Assembly (NCBI GenBank): GCA_016715405.1
Contig: JADKAE010000014.1
Location: 82,678 to 146,677, forward strand
DNA length: 64,000 nt
From: Saprospiraceae bacterium
GTDB taxonomy: Bacteria; Bacteroidota; Bacteroidia; Chitinophagales; Saprospiraceae
Direction: 5' to 3'
Below the pieces are notes generated by a model. It was given only the letters and a program-made list of their open reading frames with translations. It searched no databases and was not told the DNA's origin. A program made the position numbers and the translations under genes. Below, one piece after another: positions 18,943-29,300 of the stretch (position 1 is the first letter of the stretch; every line of letters starts with the position of its first letter).

Positions 18943-20087
18943 ATTAGCGGCAATTGTAAGTTTAACTCATAGACGCGGGCGGCCACCTGGGTTGTCAAAA
19001 CAAAAGACTCGCCGTACAACATCTGCAAATTGTCGATTGCCGATTGCAGGCCGAATCCGCCTTCTTGTTCCAAACTTCCTTCGTTGCGGGAGTTGGGTTT
19101 GAAGCTGTTGCTGATATGCAGCCGCAGCGTATCGGCTTGTATATCGATCCGAATAGTAATGAATTTTGTATCGGGGCCGTTGCGGTTGTAGTGTTTAAAG
19201 CTGTTTTCCACAAAAAGCAAAAGCACCATTGGTGCAATACGATGGGGCGTACCTTTATATTCTCCATTGATCGCATAATCGAATTGCGTATTGGCGGCGA
19301 GTTGCAATCGCTGCAAATTGACGTAGCTGTTAATAAATTCGAGTTCCTGCTCCAGCGGTGCAAAACGCTCTGAGGTTCGGTATACCAGGTGACGCAGCAG
19401 CTTCGACAATTCGCCGATGAGATCGGGTATCCGCTCGTCTTTCTGCCGGGCCAGGATCTGCAGGTTGGCCAGGGTATTAAAGAGGAAGTGAGGCCTCACC
19501 TGCTTGCGGATGTAGTCGAGTTCGCGCTCTACTTCGCGGCGGCGGCGGATGGCTTCACGACGCTCGCGGCGCTCCATCTCGCGATTGCGTTCTACCGTGT
19601 CTTTAGTAAGGGTTAACCCGGAGGTACCTAACACGAGTACCATCACAACGATGGATATTTCGTACCATTCCTGGTCAATCAGGGAAAATAACAGCGAAAA
19701 AAGCGGGCCGTATATCACGCCGAATACGACGCTCGTGACCAGACTAAAGGCAAAAAAGAGGAAAAAACTCCAATTTTTAAATTGCACCATACTCATCAGA
19801 TAGGGTACGAGCAGGAATTTTATTCGCCCCTGGTACACAAAAAAGAGGTTGAAATACACAGGCACGGCCATCAGCAAGGTATAAGAAAAAGACTCGCCAA
19901 ATACCAGCCAGAAGCTATCGCGCTTGTAGTCGAATGTTTCCAGAATTTCTACCCTGCCTTGGTACCAGGCGTGTACGGCAAAAAAGCAGAAGGTGACAAT
20001 AGCCACGAAGAAGCCGAAACTAAGGTGTTGAACCACGTCGAGCCTGAGAAACCGGAAAAATCGCGCCTGTGCTTTGGTCATTGTCAT
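18939..20087 (-). CDS. LytS/YehU-type sensor histidine kinase
   Basis: 382 residues. Four or so transmembrane helices occupy the first 165 residues, without a large periplasmic sensor. A coiled basic/acidic linker (RREAIRRRREVERELDYIRKQ region) leads to the His_kinase domain. The phospho-accepting His is in RPHFLFNTLANL. The ATPase part carries LLFVENSFKH (N box) and GGFGLQSAIDNL (G box). It phosphorylates the LytTR regulator encoded just downstream with a four-base overlap. The signal is unknown. Confidence 0.88.
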   Translation of the reverse strand: MTMTKAQARFFRFLRLDVVQHLSFGFFVAIVTFCFFAVHAWYQGRVEILETFDYKRDSFWLVFGESFSYTLLMAVPVYFNLFFVYQGRIKFLLVPYLMSMVQFKNWSFFLFFAFSLVTSVVFGVIYGPLFSLLFSLIDQEWYEISIVVMVLVLGTSGLTLTKDTVERNREMERRERREAIRRRREVERELDYIRKQVRPHFLFNTLANLQILARQKDERIPDLIGELSKLLRHLVYRTSERFAPLEQELEFINSYVNLQRLQLAANTQFDYAINGEYKGTPHRIAPMVLLLFVENSFKHYNRNGPDTKFITIRIDIQADTLRLHISNSFKPNSRNEGSLEQEGGFGLQSAIDNLQMLYGESFVLTTQVAARVYELNLQLPLI

Positions 20088-20099
20088 AGCAAAACGAAA

Positions 20100-20311
20100 T
20101 TACCTTTTTTTGTACAACGATTCAAATTCGCGGTTGTGCCGGTCAGGTAGTACAAAGCCGGGTTTTGGTAGTGAAAGGGCTTTTTTGTAGTAAAACGTAT
20201 TTGCTACGGCCAGGTGGGTTTTTGCTTCGTCAAGCGGGGGCGCATTCAACAGCGGTTTGTGAGTGAGGCAAGGGCGCTTCAACTTAGCAGCATGAAACCA
20301 AAACCCTTGCA
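20100..20311 (-). CDS. Possible small protein upstream of the kinase
   Basis: A 70-residue open frame from the ATG at 20309-20311 to a stop 13 bases before the kinase start, on the same strand. Composition is protein-like (basic, with FYYKKALSLPKPGF). No homologue, signal peptide or motif is recognised. It fills a gap that holds no other gene, but its 5' end abuts the GTG start of the divergent barrel gene at 20314, leaving little room for promoters. It may be chance. Confidence 0.28.
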
Positions 20312-20313
20312 TT

Positions 20314-21144
20314 GTGAATAAGCATGTATTTTTTGGACTGGCTATCGCGCTTTGTTTTTTTAGCACACTGGCAATTGGGCAATCGCCCCGGAAACTGCAC
20401 CATTTTAATGGTCAAAATGTGATTAAAGCAGACCTCAGCGCTGCTTTTCAGCGCGAATTATCGCTGAGTTACGAACGGCAGTTGTCGAAATGGCTAACCT
20501 GGGAGTCAGGAGCGGCTTATACACACTTTGGAGAGGCTCCTCGACTATCGGGCACAACAGCTACCGCAACCTATACGGAACACGTAAAAAGAGAAACAGT
20601 CTGGTTCTTTTTTATTCCTTCTACCAGAACTTCGCGTAATTATATTGGCAGCGGCAGACCTATGGAAGTGCCAACTGATCATACTTATCGGATGAGTACC
20701 TGGAATGCCAATTCAGGTTTGCGGTTTTATTTCCGGCCCGCGCTTACCAAACGCGCGATACCACAGGGCTTTTATACCGGGCTTAGCGTATGGGGCGGAC
20801 AAGAACGATTTGAGCGACATTTTTATGAAAATGAGACTAGCATTCTGGAAACGGACAGCGACTTAGACATTTATGGAGTACCTATTATTTTTGTGGGCAT
20901 AACAAATGCAGAGTCTACGACTACGTATCAGCAAACCGTTAAACCGGTTTCTTCTTCTCACCAAAACTTTATTTACGGCGTCAAACAATCGCTGGGCTGG
21001 CAGTGGATCGCTCCTTCCGGGTTTACCCTCGAGTTGCAAACTGCTTTGGACATCAGAGGCACAAAAACCAGCCGTATTCATGGCCTGGCGACTGGGCGCC
21101 CGCTGAATTTAGAAGGACATATCAAGGTGGGTTGGGCATTTTAA
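20314..21144 (+). CDS. Outer-membrane beta-barrel protein, GTG start
   Basis: 276 residues. The GTG at 20314 begins a good signal peptide (HVFFGLAIALCFFSTLAIGQ). No in-frame ATG lies upstream. The mature part opens with FNGQNVIKADLSAAFQRELSLSYERQLSKW as alternating strands and ends GHIKVGWAF, with a terminal Phe as in Bam-assembled barrels. About ten to twelve strands fit the length. Function unknown. A GGGCG/CGCCC stem after the stop probably ends the transcript. Confidence 0.72.
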   Translation: MNKHVFFGLAIALCFFSTLAIGQSPRKLHHFNGQNVIKADLSAAFQRELSLSYERQLSKWLTWESGAAYTHFGEAPRLSGTTATATYTEHVKRETVWFFFIPSTRTSRNYIGSGRPMEVPTDHTYRMSTWNANSGLRFYFRPALTKRAIPQGFYTGLSVWGGQERFERHFYENETSILETDSDLDIYGVPIIFVGITNAESTTTYQQTVKPVSSSHQNFIYGVKQSLGWQWIAPSGFTLELQTALDIRGTKTSRIHGLATGRPLNLEGHIKVGWAF

Positions 21145-21153
21145 TAATAAAAA

Positions 21154-21186
21154 AGGGCGCCTCCCCACACAGGTGAAACGCCCCCT
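21154..21186 (+). terminator. GGGCG/CGCCC hairpin after the barrel gene
   Basis: GGGCG near 21156 pairs with CGCCC near 21179 shortly after the stop at 21144. The stem is short, so confidence is moderate. Confidence 0.4.
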
Positions 21187-21204
21187 AACAGTCGGGTAAC
21201 TCGT

Positions 21205-21276
21205 TGGCAATCAGCAGCTAGGTCTTAGCAGTCAGCAGTTAGCGCTAAGCCCTAAGCCCTGACCGCTAAGCCCTAA
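21205..21276. repeat. GGGCTTA-family hairpin between convergent genes
   Basis: Units of AGCAGTTAG/GGTCTTAGC on the left face GCTAAGCCCTAAGCCCTGACCGCTAAGCCC-type units on the right. The right arm shares the word CCCTAAG and the block CTGACCGCTAA with the hairpin at 9148-9228. It ends directly at the BlaR1-like stop codon. Confidence 0.8.
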
Positions 21277-23762
21277 CTACTCCTCTGACCTGATTTTCAG
21301 CTCTATATATCCATCCAGATCGAGATCTTTGAAGCCTTTTTTGCGCATCGACTGGATAAATTCGGGTGTGACATCATGGATTTGCAGGTTGACGGCGTCG
21401 TCGATATCGATATCCTTAAAGCCGATTTGCTGAAACCCTTTGATTTGCTCGGGATTCACATCGTGGATGGCGCAATTGACGATATCGTCGATGGAGAGAT
21501 CCTTCAGACCGGATTTGTACATTTGGCCAACAAAATCGGCGTCGACGTCGTGGATTTTTAAATTAATAACATCGTCAGTCGAAAAATCCGAAAACCCGGC
21601 CTTGCGCATTCCTAAAATATAGTCGGCGTCCACTTCGTGTATTCGCAGGTTGACGATATCGTCGTTTGACAAGTCGGTCAGACCTGCTTTGCGCATCTCC
21701 GCCAGATAACCGGGGTCTACTTCGTGGATTTTCAGGTTCACCAGTTCATCCGTAGAGAGGTCGGTGAAGCCTTCGCGGCGCATCTCGGCCAAAAAGTCGG
21801 CGTCGACTTCATGGATAGAGAAGTTGATGATATCGTCGTTGCTCATGTCGGAGTACCCCATTTTTTTGAATTCGGCGATCGTCTCCGGCGTTACGTCGTG
21901 AATACTCATATTGACCAGTTCGTCGGCCGACAAATCATTGATGCCTGCTTGTTTGAGGCTCTGTATATACTCGGGCGAGATATCGTGGATTTTGAAGGTC
22001 AGCAGGTCGTCAAACGACAGTCCGGGGTAGCCCATAGCGTTGACTTGTTTGATATAGTCGGGGTCTACCTCGTGGATTTTGGCGTTGAGGATATCCTGCA
22101 TTGTCAGATCTTTGAAACCGCTTTTTGCCAGGGCTTTGGCGTAGTCGATATGTATGTCGTGGATTTTCATCTCTACGATTTCGTCCAGGCGAAGGTCATT
22201 TTCGCCCAGATCGGCGGCCAGTTGGCGGTATTCTTGGATGGCTTTAGTGTCCACCCCGTGAATGGTGAGCTCCTTCAGGTCATCTCCGGAGAGTTTGCCG
22301 CCGGGCATTTCTTTTGCAGCGAAGTGACGTAAGCCTTGTCGGCATTGGCAAAAAAGAGATGCCACATCATTTCGTCGTCTACCTCAGAAATACCCTGCTG
22401 AGAGATCCAATCGGCGAATGCCTTATCGGCAGTGAATTTGAACTTGCCGTAGCCTTCATTGCCTTCAAATTTACCTTTAAGCATAAAGGCGCCCGCCGGG
22501 CGGGTAAGGGTAAATTCCGCTTCCTGGGTGGGCAGGGCCGAAAATTCGGATTTGAGGAAGCAGTCCTCGGTCATCCACCTGTCGCCTTGTGCCCGGCTGC
22601 TGAATAAAATACAAACCTTATCGCCTTCTATTTTGCCTTCCCAGACGCCGCTTTGTTCAGCCCAGGGGAGGGAAACTTTTGAAAACCAATTGGGCAAGCT
22701 GCCCATAGTTTTGGCTTGGGTAAATCCGAGTCCGGCCAGTACCAGGATAATGGCGCCGGCGCCGATCATTTTTTCCATAGAAACATTTTTTGTCGGGTGA
22801 ATATGTAAAATGTGTTGTACCCTTTGCATCAACTGGCTTTTTCTGCTTCCAGCGAAAGCCAGCGATATAGACATAGGTCTCAAGGCCATATCCTGCACGG
22901 CCACAAGCGCTTTGGCGTATTGTACCGCATTGCCGGTGAGGCCTATGGCGAAATCGTCGGCGGCAATTTCGCGTTCGTGGCGCACTTTTGCCGACAGCCA
23001 CCACACAGCGGGGTGATAATAAAAGAGGGTTTCAACCAGGCTTTGCAGGATATTAAACAGGTAGTCGTGTCGTAGGATATGCGCCAATTCGTGAGCCAGT
23101 ATGGCTTCTGCTTCGTCGGGTTCCAGGCGGTTGATCATGCCGATGGGAAAGAGGATTACCGGCTTGAGATAGCCGACCACCATAGGCGAGCGCACCAGCG
23201 CCGACTCCACCAGATTGATCGTTTTTTTGAAGCCCGATTTTTGAGCCAGCCTATGCAGGATATCTTCCCAGTATTGCTCTACGGGTATATTCAGGTGGCT
23301 TTTCAGGTAGTACACATAACTGATATTGCCCATTAACCGGAGCAGAAACATACACATGCCCAGCATCCAGAGCGTCACGATGAGCGGCAGATTGTTGTCG
23401 AAATAAGTGCGAAATGAGGCGCTGTCGAGACCCCGATCCACAGAAATAGGCGGCGGCGCCGGGCTTGTATCGGAGGGGGCGATATCTTGGGATGCAACGG
23501 CATCGTGGATGGCGTCTGATCCGGTAATAGCAGGAGAGGAGCCGGTATAATAGGTGGCAAACGTGGCCAGTGCGGCTACGAGGATTGCCGCCAGCGCTGC
23601 ATTGGCGATCCAATAACGCCAGCGGGCGGGTTTGTGGCGCAGGGCCAGAAGGGCTATAGCGGTGACAAAGCCGATAGCTGCGGCTTGCCACAGCACGTGC
23701 AACACCATCCAGCCGAGTGCGGCGCCCAGGTTTTCGGGAAAAAATAGAGATTGGCCAGTCAT
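21277..23762 (-). CDS. BlaR1-like M56 sensor metallopeptidase with 12-fold IH repeat tail (one frameshift)
   Basis: About 828 residues after adding one base to the T run at 22312-22315. The N-terminal 320 residues form the M56 membrane module: two helices, a cytoplasmic zinc protease with HELAH near residue 240, and further helices. A periplasmic segment of about 150 residues follows. The last 350 residues are about 12 copies of a 26-residue repeat, roughly GF-x-DLS-x-DD-x-VNLKIH-x-VD-x-x-YI-x-x-MRK. BlaR1 proteins sense a periplasmic ligand and cleave the BlaI repressor. Here a repeat array stands where the penicillin-binding sensor would be. Similar tails occur in M56 proteins of other phyla. 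It follows blaI by 18 bases. Confidence 0.83.
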
Positions 23763-23780
23763 AAGGTGGGTGGGTTTAGA

Positions 23781-24191
23781 TTACTTATTTTGCTGATCTT
23801 CAAGTTGTTTGATCAGCATTTTGATCTGCTCCAATTCTTCTGCTGTCGTTTCGCCGCTACCCAGGGCGCGCAGGGCAAGGGAGGCCGGTGAGCCGCCGAA
23901 GGCGATGGTGGCCAGCCCTTTGATGACGCGCGATTGGGTGATTTCCTGCCGCTCTGCGGGGCGGTAAATGTGGTTTTTCCCTTCTACCTCGCGTTTCAGC
24001 AGCCCTTTGTCGAGCATGATCTGCATCAGTTTGAGGGTCGAGGAGTAGTTTACTTCCCGCATCTCTTCGTTGAGTGTTTCGTTGACAAAGCGCACTGTGG
24101 AGGGGCCGTATTGCCACAGCACCTGCAGGATTTCCAGTTCCGATTTGGTGGGCTCGGGTAGCCCGCCGGCTTGTTCTTGTGATGGTTTCAT
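23781..24191 (-). CDS. BlaI/MecI-family transcriptional repressor
   Basis: 136 residues with a winged helix: LTKSELEILQVLWQYG-type start, then STVRFVNETLNE and YSSTLKLMQIMLDKGLL as recognition region. The C-terminal helices form the dimer domain that BlaR1-type proteases cut. The repressor binds a palindrome over its own promoter, here at 24204-24260, and the gene pairs with the M56 sensor downstream. The ATG at 24189-24191 lies only five bases from the -7 element, so the transcript is nearly leaderless. Confidence 0.88.
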   Translation of the reverse strand: MKPSQEQAGGLPEPTKSELEILQVLWQYGPSTVRFVNETLNEEMREVNYSSTLKLMQIMLDKGLLKREVEGKNHIYRPAERQEITQSRVIKGLATIAFGGSPASLALRALGSGETTAEELEQIKMLIKQLEDQQNK

Positions 24192-24195
24192 GGCA

Positions 24196-24203
24196 CAAAT
24201 ATA
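24196..24203 (-). promoter_or_regulatory. -7 promoter element (TATATTTG) of the blaI-blaR1 pair
   Basis: A perfect TAnnTTTG on the minus strand immediately next to the blaI start codon and adjoining the operator palindromes. Confidence 0.6.
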
Positions 24204-24260
24204 CTAGGAAATATTTCGTAGGAAAATTTTCGTAGGAAAAATTTCCTAAATATTTTCCTG
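24204..24260. promoter_or_regulatory. BlaI-type operator palindromes
   Basis: The perfect palindrome TAGGAAA-AA-TTTCCTA spans 24233-24248. Half sites TAGGAAA also occur at 24205 and 24219, and TTTTCCT at 24252. The half sites overlap the expected -33 region, as in autoregulated bla/mec operons. Assignment to BlaI rests on position and symmetry. Confidence 0.6.
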
Positions 24261-24363
24261 CATGACTATGAAGAGGAGAGAAGTACCATTTGCAATATCT
24301 AGCATTTCAAAACTGAATAGAAAAAGATGCCCCAGAGGAGCAGACTAATGGTAGATACCGGTT

Positions 24364-24790
24364 ATTATTGTATCCAGATTAGGAGCTTGATTTCGGCTGT
24401 ATTATATCCCGCTCCTATGGAGCTTTGAAATACGCTTGAAATTTGTTTTTCTACCAATATTGTGCCCCTCCGGGGCTTGATTTGATCTTACAGATAAGAT
24501 ACTGGCTCCAGAGGAGCCTGATATTGGTAGAATATAATAATTCCTATACTGGTGTAGCTCCAGCGGAGCGTAATATATTATTGTATCCAGCGCAGTAGGA
24601 GCTTGCGGCTATATTATATTACGCTCCTATGGAGCTTTGAAATACGCTTGAAATTGTTTTTCTACCAATATTTTGCCCCTCCGGGGCTTGTTTAGCTTAC
24701 ACATAAGCTACTGGATCCAGAGTAGCCTGATATTGGTAGAATATAATAATTCCTATTCTGGTGTAGCTCCAGCGGAGCGTAATATTTAAA
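24364..24790. repeat. Tandem 213-bp duplication of hairpin-rich DNA
   Basis: The block starting ATTATTGTATCCAG at 24364 repeats from 24577 with a 213-base period. Each copy carries the same order: CTCCTATGGAGC, CCCCTCCGGGG, GGCTCCAGAGGAGCC (degraded in the second copy), then GCTCCAGCGGAGC. The region 24290-24363 resembles a third, degraded partial copy. No gene is seen in this 600-base stretch. Confidence 0.8.
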
Positions 24791-24810
24791 TAACAAACGA
24801 GATTGATATT

Positions 24811-25289
24811 ATGGCAAATACTTATACTCAGCTTGACGTACAATTAGTTTTTTGCAGTAAAGGGCAGACAAAGTCTCATCAACAAAACATGGAAAGATGA
24901 ACTATATAAATATATTACAGGTATTGTGCAAAACAATAAACATAAGATGTTAAGGATTAATGGTATGCCGGATCACGTTCATATTTTTATTGGATATAAT
25001 CCGAATCAATTAATTCCTGACTTAGTTGAAGAAATAAAAACCTCGACAAATGGGTTTGTCAAAATGAAAAAGCTTTGTCCATATGCCTTTAGTTGGCAAA
25101 ACGGCTATGGTGCATTTTCATATGGTAGATCCTCAGCGGGATACAGTAATCAAGTACATTGAAGGCCAGGAAGAACACCACAAGAAGAAGACTTTTCGAG
25201 AAGAGTACATCGAAATGTTGAAAAAATTTGAGATAGATTACAAAGTTGAATATCTATTTGACTTTCTGGATGTAGATTCGTGGGGATAA
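24811..25289 (+). pseudogene. tnpA: IS200-type Y1 transposase TnpA, frame broken twice
   Basis: The ATG at 24811 starts MANTYTQL, as in IS200 TnpA proteins. Removing one G at 24862-24864 and one at 25124-25125 gives about 158 residues, the family length. The HUH motif is DHVHIFIG near residue 63 and the catalytic Tyr lies in GYGAFSY near 118. The C-terminus (YIEGQEEHHKKKTFREEY, landmarks only) is also typical. TnpA nicks and joins single-stranded ends at subterminal hairpins. Unlike most other breaks in the window, both fixes require removing a base, so real decay is possible beside sequencing error. Confidence 0.8.
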
Positions 25290-25419
25290 TTAAGGAGCTG
25301 TAGATATTGCGCTCCTCCGGAGCTGGAGCAATCTTGAGGGGTGTAATCTACCGATATTGTGCCTCTCTGGGGCAATAAATTCATGCAATTAGCGCATTAA
25401 AAATATATTATAGTTACAT

Positions 25420-25857
25420 ATGAGACTTCAAATCCTTCTTATCGCATTAACAACCATCCACATCTGTGCCTTCGGCCAAACTGCCGACACCACCCGGCAG
25501 CGGGAGCTTGATACGCTCAAAATCAAGGAGACCTTGCCGGAATTCCCGGGCGGACAAGAGCGCATGATGAAAATTTTAGAAGACAGCATGCGGTATCCTA
25601 AAAACGCCTTGAGAAACAGGATAGGGGGTAAGGTAGTTACCCAATTTGTTGTAGACACCGGCGGCCATGTCGTCAATATCCGGGTATTGAAGGGCATCCG
25701 CCTTGATCTTGACAACGAAGCCATCCGGCTCATCGGATTGCTTGATGGTTGGACACCCGGCACGTCTGACGGCAAAAAGGTAAGAGTGACATACACACTG
25801 CCTATGACATTTTATCCTGACAATAGGTGGAAAAAGAGGTACAAGAAAAGACAGTAA
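25420..25857 (+). CDS. Secreted TonB C-terminal-domain protein
   Basis: 145 residues with a signal peptide ending CAFGQ (about residue 21). The mature part is almost entirely a TonB C-terminal fold: EFPGGQERMMKIL, then YPKNALRNRIGGKV, VDTGGHVVNIRVLKG and GWTPGTSDGKKV. No transmembrane helix or proline-rich spanner is present, so it is not a complete TonB. Stand-alone domains like this are frequent in Bacteroidota, where they are periplasmic and of unclear role. Confidence 0.82.
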   Translation: MRLQILLIALTTIHICAFGQTADTTRQRELDTLKIKETLPEFPGGQERMMKILEDSMRYPKNALRNRIGGKVVTQFVVDTGGHVVNIRVLKGIRLDLDNEAIRLIGLLDGWTPGTSDGKKVRVTYTLPMTFYPDNRWKKRYKKRQ

Positions 25858-25953
25858 GGTCGGAGTGTCTGGCCTGATGAATATCATTGCTTTTTACCTA
25901 TATCGGGATTACCTTTAAACGTTATCCCATTTTTTAATCAAAACTAATGAGCC

Positions 25954-26295
25954 ATGCCAAATCTGGAAGTTAAAAGCTATCGAGTGGAGCATAATGCTCA
26001 TAATTACAATCGGATCATATTGCAATTGACTGATCCGACGCATCATTATAAGAATGTAGTGATCTACTTTGGCGACGAAGTGAGATACAACAGGGAAGAA
26101 AAAGTAATGGTGGTGAATGATGGCACCATTACCTACCACTTGCCTTTTGAACGCTACGCAGAAACGATAGACCTATTGAGGTACGAAAAACCCATCTATT
26201 TCTATGTCGGCCAGCTAAAAGGAACTCTGCAAAACGGCACACTCGACGGGTGCTGGATTACTACGATGCTGGAACCGGTAGGAGAGGGGGAATAA
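25954..26295 (+). CDS. Hypothetical protein, 113 residues
   Basis: Starts at the ATG 25954 and has no signal peptide or membrane segment. It alternates strands and turns (YNRIILQLTD, KNVVIYFGDEVRY, IYFYVGQLKGTL), like a small beta-barrel or sandwich. No family is recognised. A strong hairpin follows the stop, so it is probably transcribed alone or with the TonB-C gene 97 bases upstream. Confidence 0.6.
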   Translation: MPNLEVKSYRVEHNAHNYNRIILQLTDPTHHYKNVVIYFGDEVRYNREEKVMVVNDGTITYHLPFERYAETIDLLRYEKPIYFYVGQLKGTLQNGTLDGCWITTMLEPVGEGE

Positions 26296-26304
26296 TGCTT
26301 CTTT

Positions 26305-26356
26305 AAACAGCAAACGCCTCACAAACTCGTCGGGCTTGTGAGGCGTTCGCCGTTTG
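26305..26356. terminator. Strong hairpin between convergent genes
   Basis: The 20-base arm at 26305-26324 pairs with 26336-26355 with two G-U-type mismatches; the core ACGCCTCACAA/TTGTGAGGCGT is perfect. It is flanked by A and T runs and lies between two convergent stop codons, so it can work in both directions. Confidence 0.85.
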
Positions 26357-26373
26357 TATGATTTGATAACAAT

Positions 26374-29300
26374 TTACCTCAAAATCACAATTTTCTCCGT
26401 TTTACTTCCGGTACCATCGCTGATGTAGAGGAAGTAGATACCGGGGGTAACCTCCAATCGCAAAGGCAAACGATGCCATCCGGCTTGTAAATTCCCGTTG
26501 TATAATGTCTGCACATTTCGGCCCAGTCCGTCTTCCAGTTTGATGAGGAGATTGGAAGACTCGGTTATATTCATTTCGAGCGTGAGCAGGTTGTTTGCCG
26601 GAATGGGATACAGGCGCATTTCAGTGACGTGCAAGAGGTTGGTTGTACCTACCAGTATCGATACTACCACATCGGGAAAGTCCGGCTCCGTTTCCCAGTT
26701 GCCAACGCTGTCTGCGGCGATACTATAAAATTTGTAGGTATAGCCCGGCTTGCCGTCAAATACCACTTCGTTACCAGAGGTGCGCTGATAGAATACGTAT
26801 GCGCTGTCGTTTTCCGAAACCCAGATTTCGACGTGGCGCACCTGGCTTTCGCCGTCGAAAGAGGAGACGCTCAGGTTGACCAAGGTATCGGTGGTAGATG
26901 CAACGGAGGCGCTCAATTCGCTTGTAGGCGCTGCCAGATCGAATGTGTTTTTGTGAAGATTGGTAAGTATAGGCTCATTCAGGTCGAACACGATAGAGGC
27001 CCGGTTTTCGACCGACTCGTCATTTTCGATATCGTCTGAGATTCCAGTCGTGAATGTCACAAAACCTTCTCCTTCGGGCGGGGTCAGGTTGGGAGGCAGG
27101 AACCCGCCCAGTGGATCGAATGTCAAATCCATCGTGGCGGGGTCAAGCGACAAGAACCGCCATTTGACGATTTTTTCTACTTCGTCTAATTCGCCGGTAA
27201 CCCGCACGATCAGGTTCTTTTCCGGACGCAAGTCGACGTCTATCCCAAATTCTTTCGACCCCGGGAGAGGAGAAAGAATCGTATCGCCCCAGCCAAACGC
27301 GCCAAAGGAGAAGTTGGTTAAATCGATTTTACTAAATGTTAGCGTATCCAAAATAACTACCTCTTGTGCGGGCGCGGTAGCCGTATTTTTATTTTCAAAT
27401 TGGATTTGATAACCCATCCGCGACTGAGCCCCGATATAACCTTCGGGAGTATAACCCGGCAAACCATTTTTGGCATTGGGATCCAAATTGAAAACCGGAT
27501 AATACAAGATATCCAACCAGCCGATTTGTCGGAAACCCCGGTAGCAGTCTGCATTCTCCTGTCCGTTTTCCACACCGGAAGTGATAAGGCCCAGAATGCC
27601 GGCGTACACATTCCCGCCCGGGGCCAAAGAAACCCCGCATTCCAATAAATTAGTACCTAAAATCCAAAACCAACTCCTGGTGTCAATATTCTCGTAAGCA
27701 GAAGGCGTAGGCGGTTGGTCATTCAGATAGTCGGATACCACGGCTAATGTGCCGGTAATACAAGGAACGCCGGGAATGAACCCTAACCCTCCTTTTATAC
27801 ATGCCTTAGCAATTGAAAGTGCCACACAAGCCTGTACCTCCGCCGATAGGGGCGATTGGTAGAACGGCTCGCTCACCCATACATTCATCGGTACGCTGCC
27901 GCCTCCTTGTCCGATCTTTACGCGCACCATTATATCAAAGCTGGACTTGGCCGGCAATATGGGGAAATAGAAAGTGTACACGCGGCTGTGATTGGGTTTA
28001 CCAAACAGGGAATCGACGGCAATATAATAACCAAGCGCTTCCAGGTCTTCTTCATAGCCGTTGTCGATAGCCAGCTGCGGCGCTTTGACGTTCAGGTTGA
28101 GGAAAGCGATATCGTTGCCGGGTTCATCGGGAATGGTGACCCACAACAAAACGCCGTGCGCGTCCACGTTGCTCGAATTGCCGAGCTTGATCGTCTGGGG
28201 CATCCACCGGTTGACCAGAATGGTTCCTCCGCCGTTAAAAAGCACGTACGGGGCAGCCTTTTCTCCGGCCACAATTTGGAAAGCGCCGGGTAATACGGTT
28301 TCCTGAGGGCCGTTGGCGACAACCAGGTCCCAAACGCCGGTTGACTGTCCGTCGAGGTTTAACAACGCCGTCAACGTTTTTTTGGCATCGAAGAGGGTTT
28401 GTTCCACTACGATGTCATCAAAACCAGCGCGGCGCAACTTGACGATGTGGTTGGCGTTAAACCCGCCGCCGTACACATAAAGCGTGACATAGTCGGTGTT
28501 GCCGCCTATGGTGGGAGAGATTCTGTCAATACCTTTCACTTCTACCTCTTCGCAATAGGTATCGTACATGCCGTTTCCAAATACATTCAGACAAACCGTG
28601 TAGACTCCCGGTGTATTGTAGATTACGGCTGGATTGACGAGGGCAGATTGTGTGCCGTTGCCAAAATCCCATTGAAAGGTTTCACCTCCATTGCTTTGTT
28701 GAAGGAAAGTGAAGGACGACACCGATTGGGTATAGGTAAAGCGGGCGCCGATATCTGTAATGTTTGTGGCGACAGACTCTTCCTTGTACATCAGGTGGCC
28801 TGTATAGCCGTTTCCGGTGAGGTCGGTGACTTCACCAAATGGGGAAACGGCGTTAAAATTGTAGTAGGCTTCAAGTCCTTCTTCGTTGCCTGAAAGCCTT
28901 GAAAATCTTGCCTGCCTGATTTGTGAAGGGGTTCTGGCTACATCCCAAAACCTAAGTTCATCTACGCTGCCAAGAAAACCATTAGATACATGACCGGAAA
29001 ACCCGCCGCCAAGGCTGCCAAGAAACCACATCGCACTTGATGGGGGAAGGTCGCCGGTGGCAGTCGCAGAAGCGATAACCTGACCATTTAGGAGAAGCTT
29101 AAAGTTATTGGCGCTTCCATCATTTGCATAAGTGACGGCGAGGTGATTCCAGTAATCGGAAACCAGGTTTTTTTGCCCGATGATAGCGTAGGCGCCCGTA
29201 CTGGTATATATCCCGGCTATTACCTGGTTGGTCGGGGTAGCCCATATTTGGAAGGATACAGGGTTATAAGCATTCCATGTATTTGTTTTCAATTGAGTAA

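Larger units (their letters stand above)
24290..25380 (+). mobile_element. IS200/IS605-family element with palindrome-rich flanks
   Basis: A Y1 transposase gene (24811-25289) is flanked by many short hairpins with the cores GCTCCAGCGGAGC, GCCCCTCCGGGGC, GCTCCTATGGAGC on the left and GCTCCTCCGGAGC on the right. Hairpins rather than terminal inverted repeats are expected for single-strand transposition by IS200-type elements. Exact ends cannot be fixed without other copies. Confidence 0.65.
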
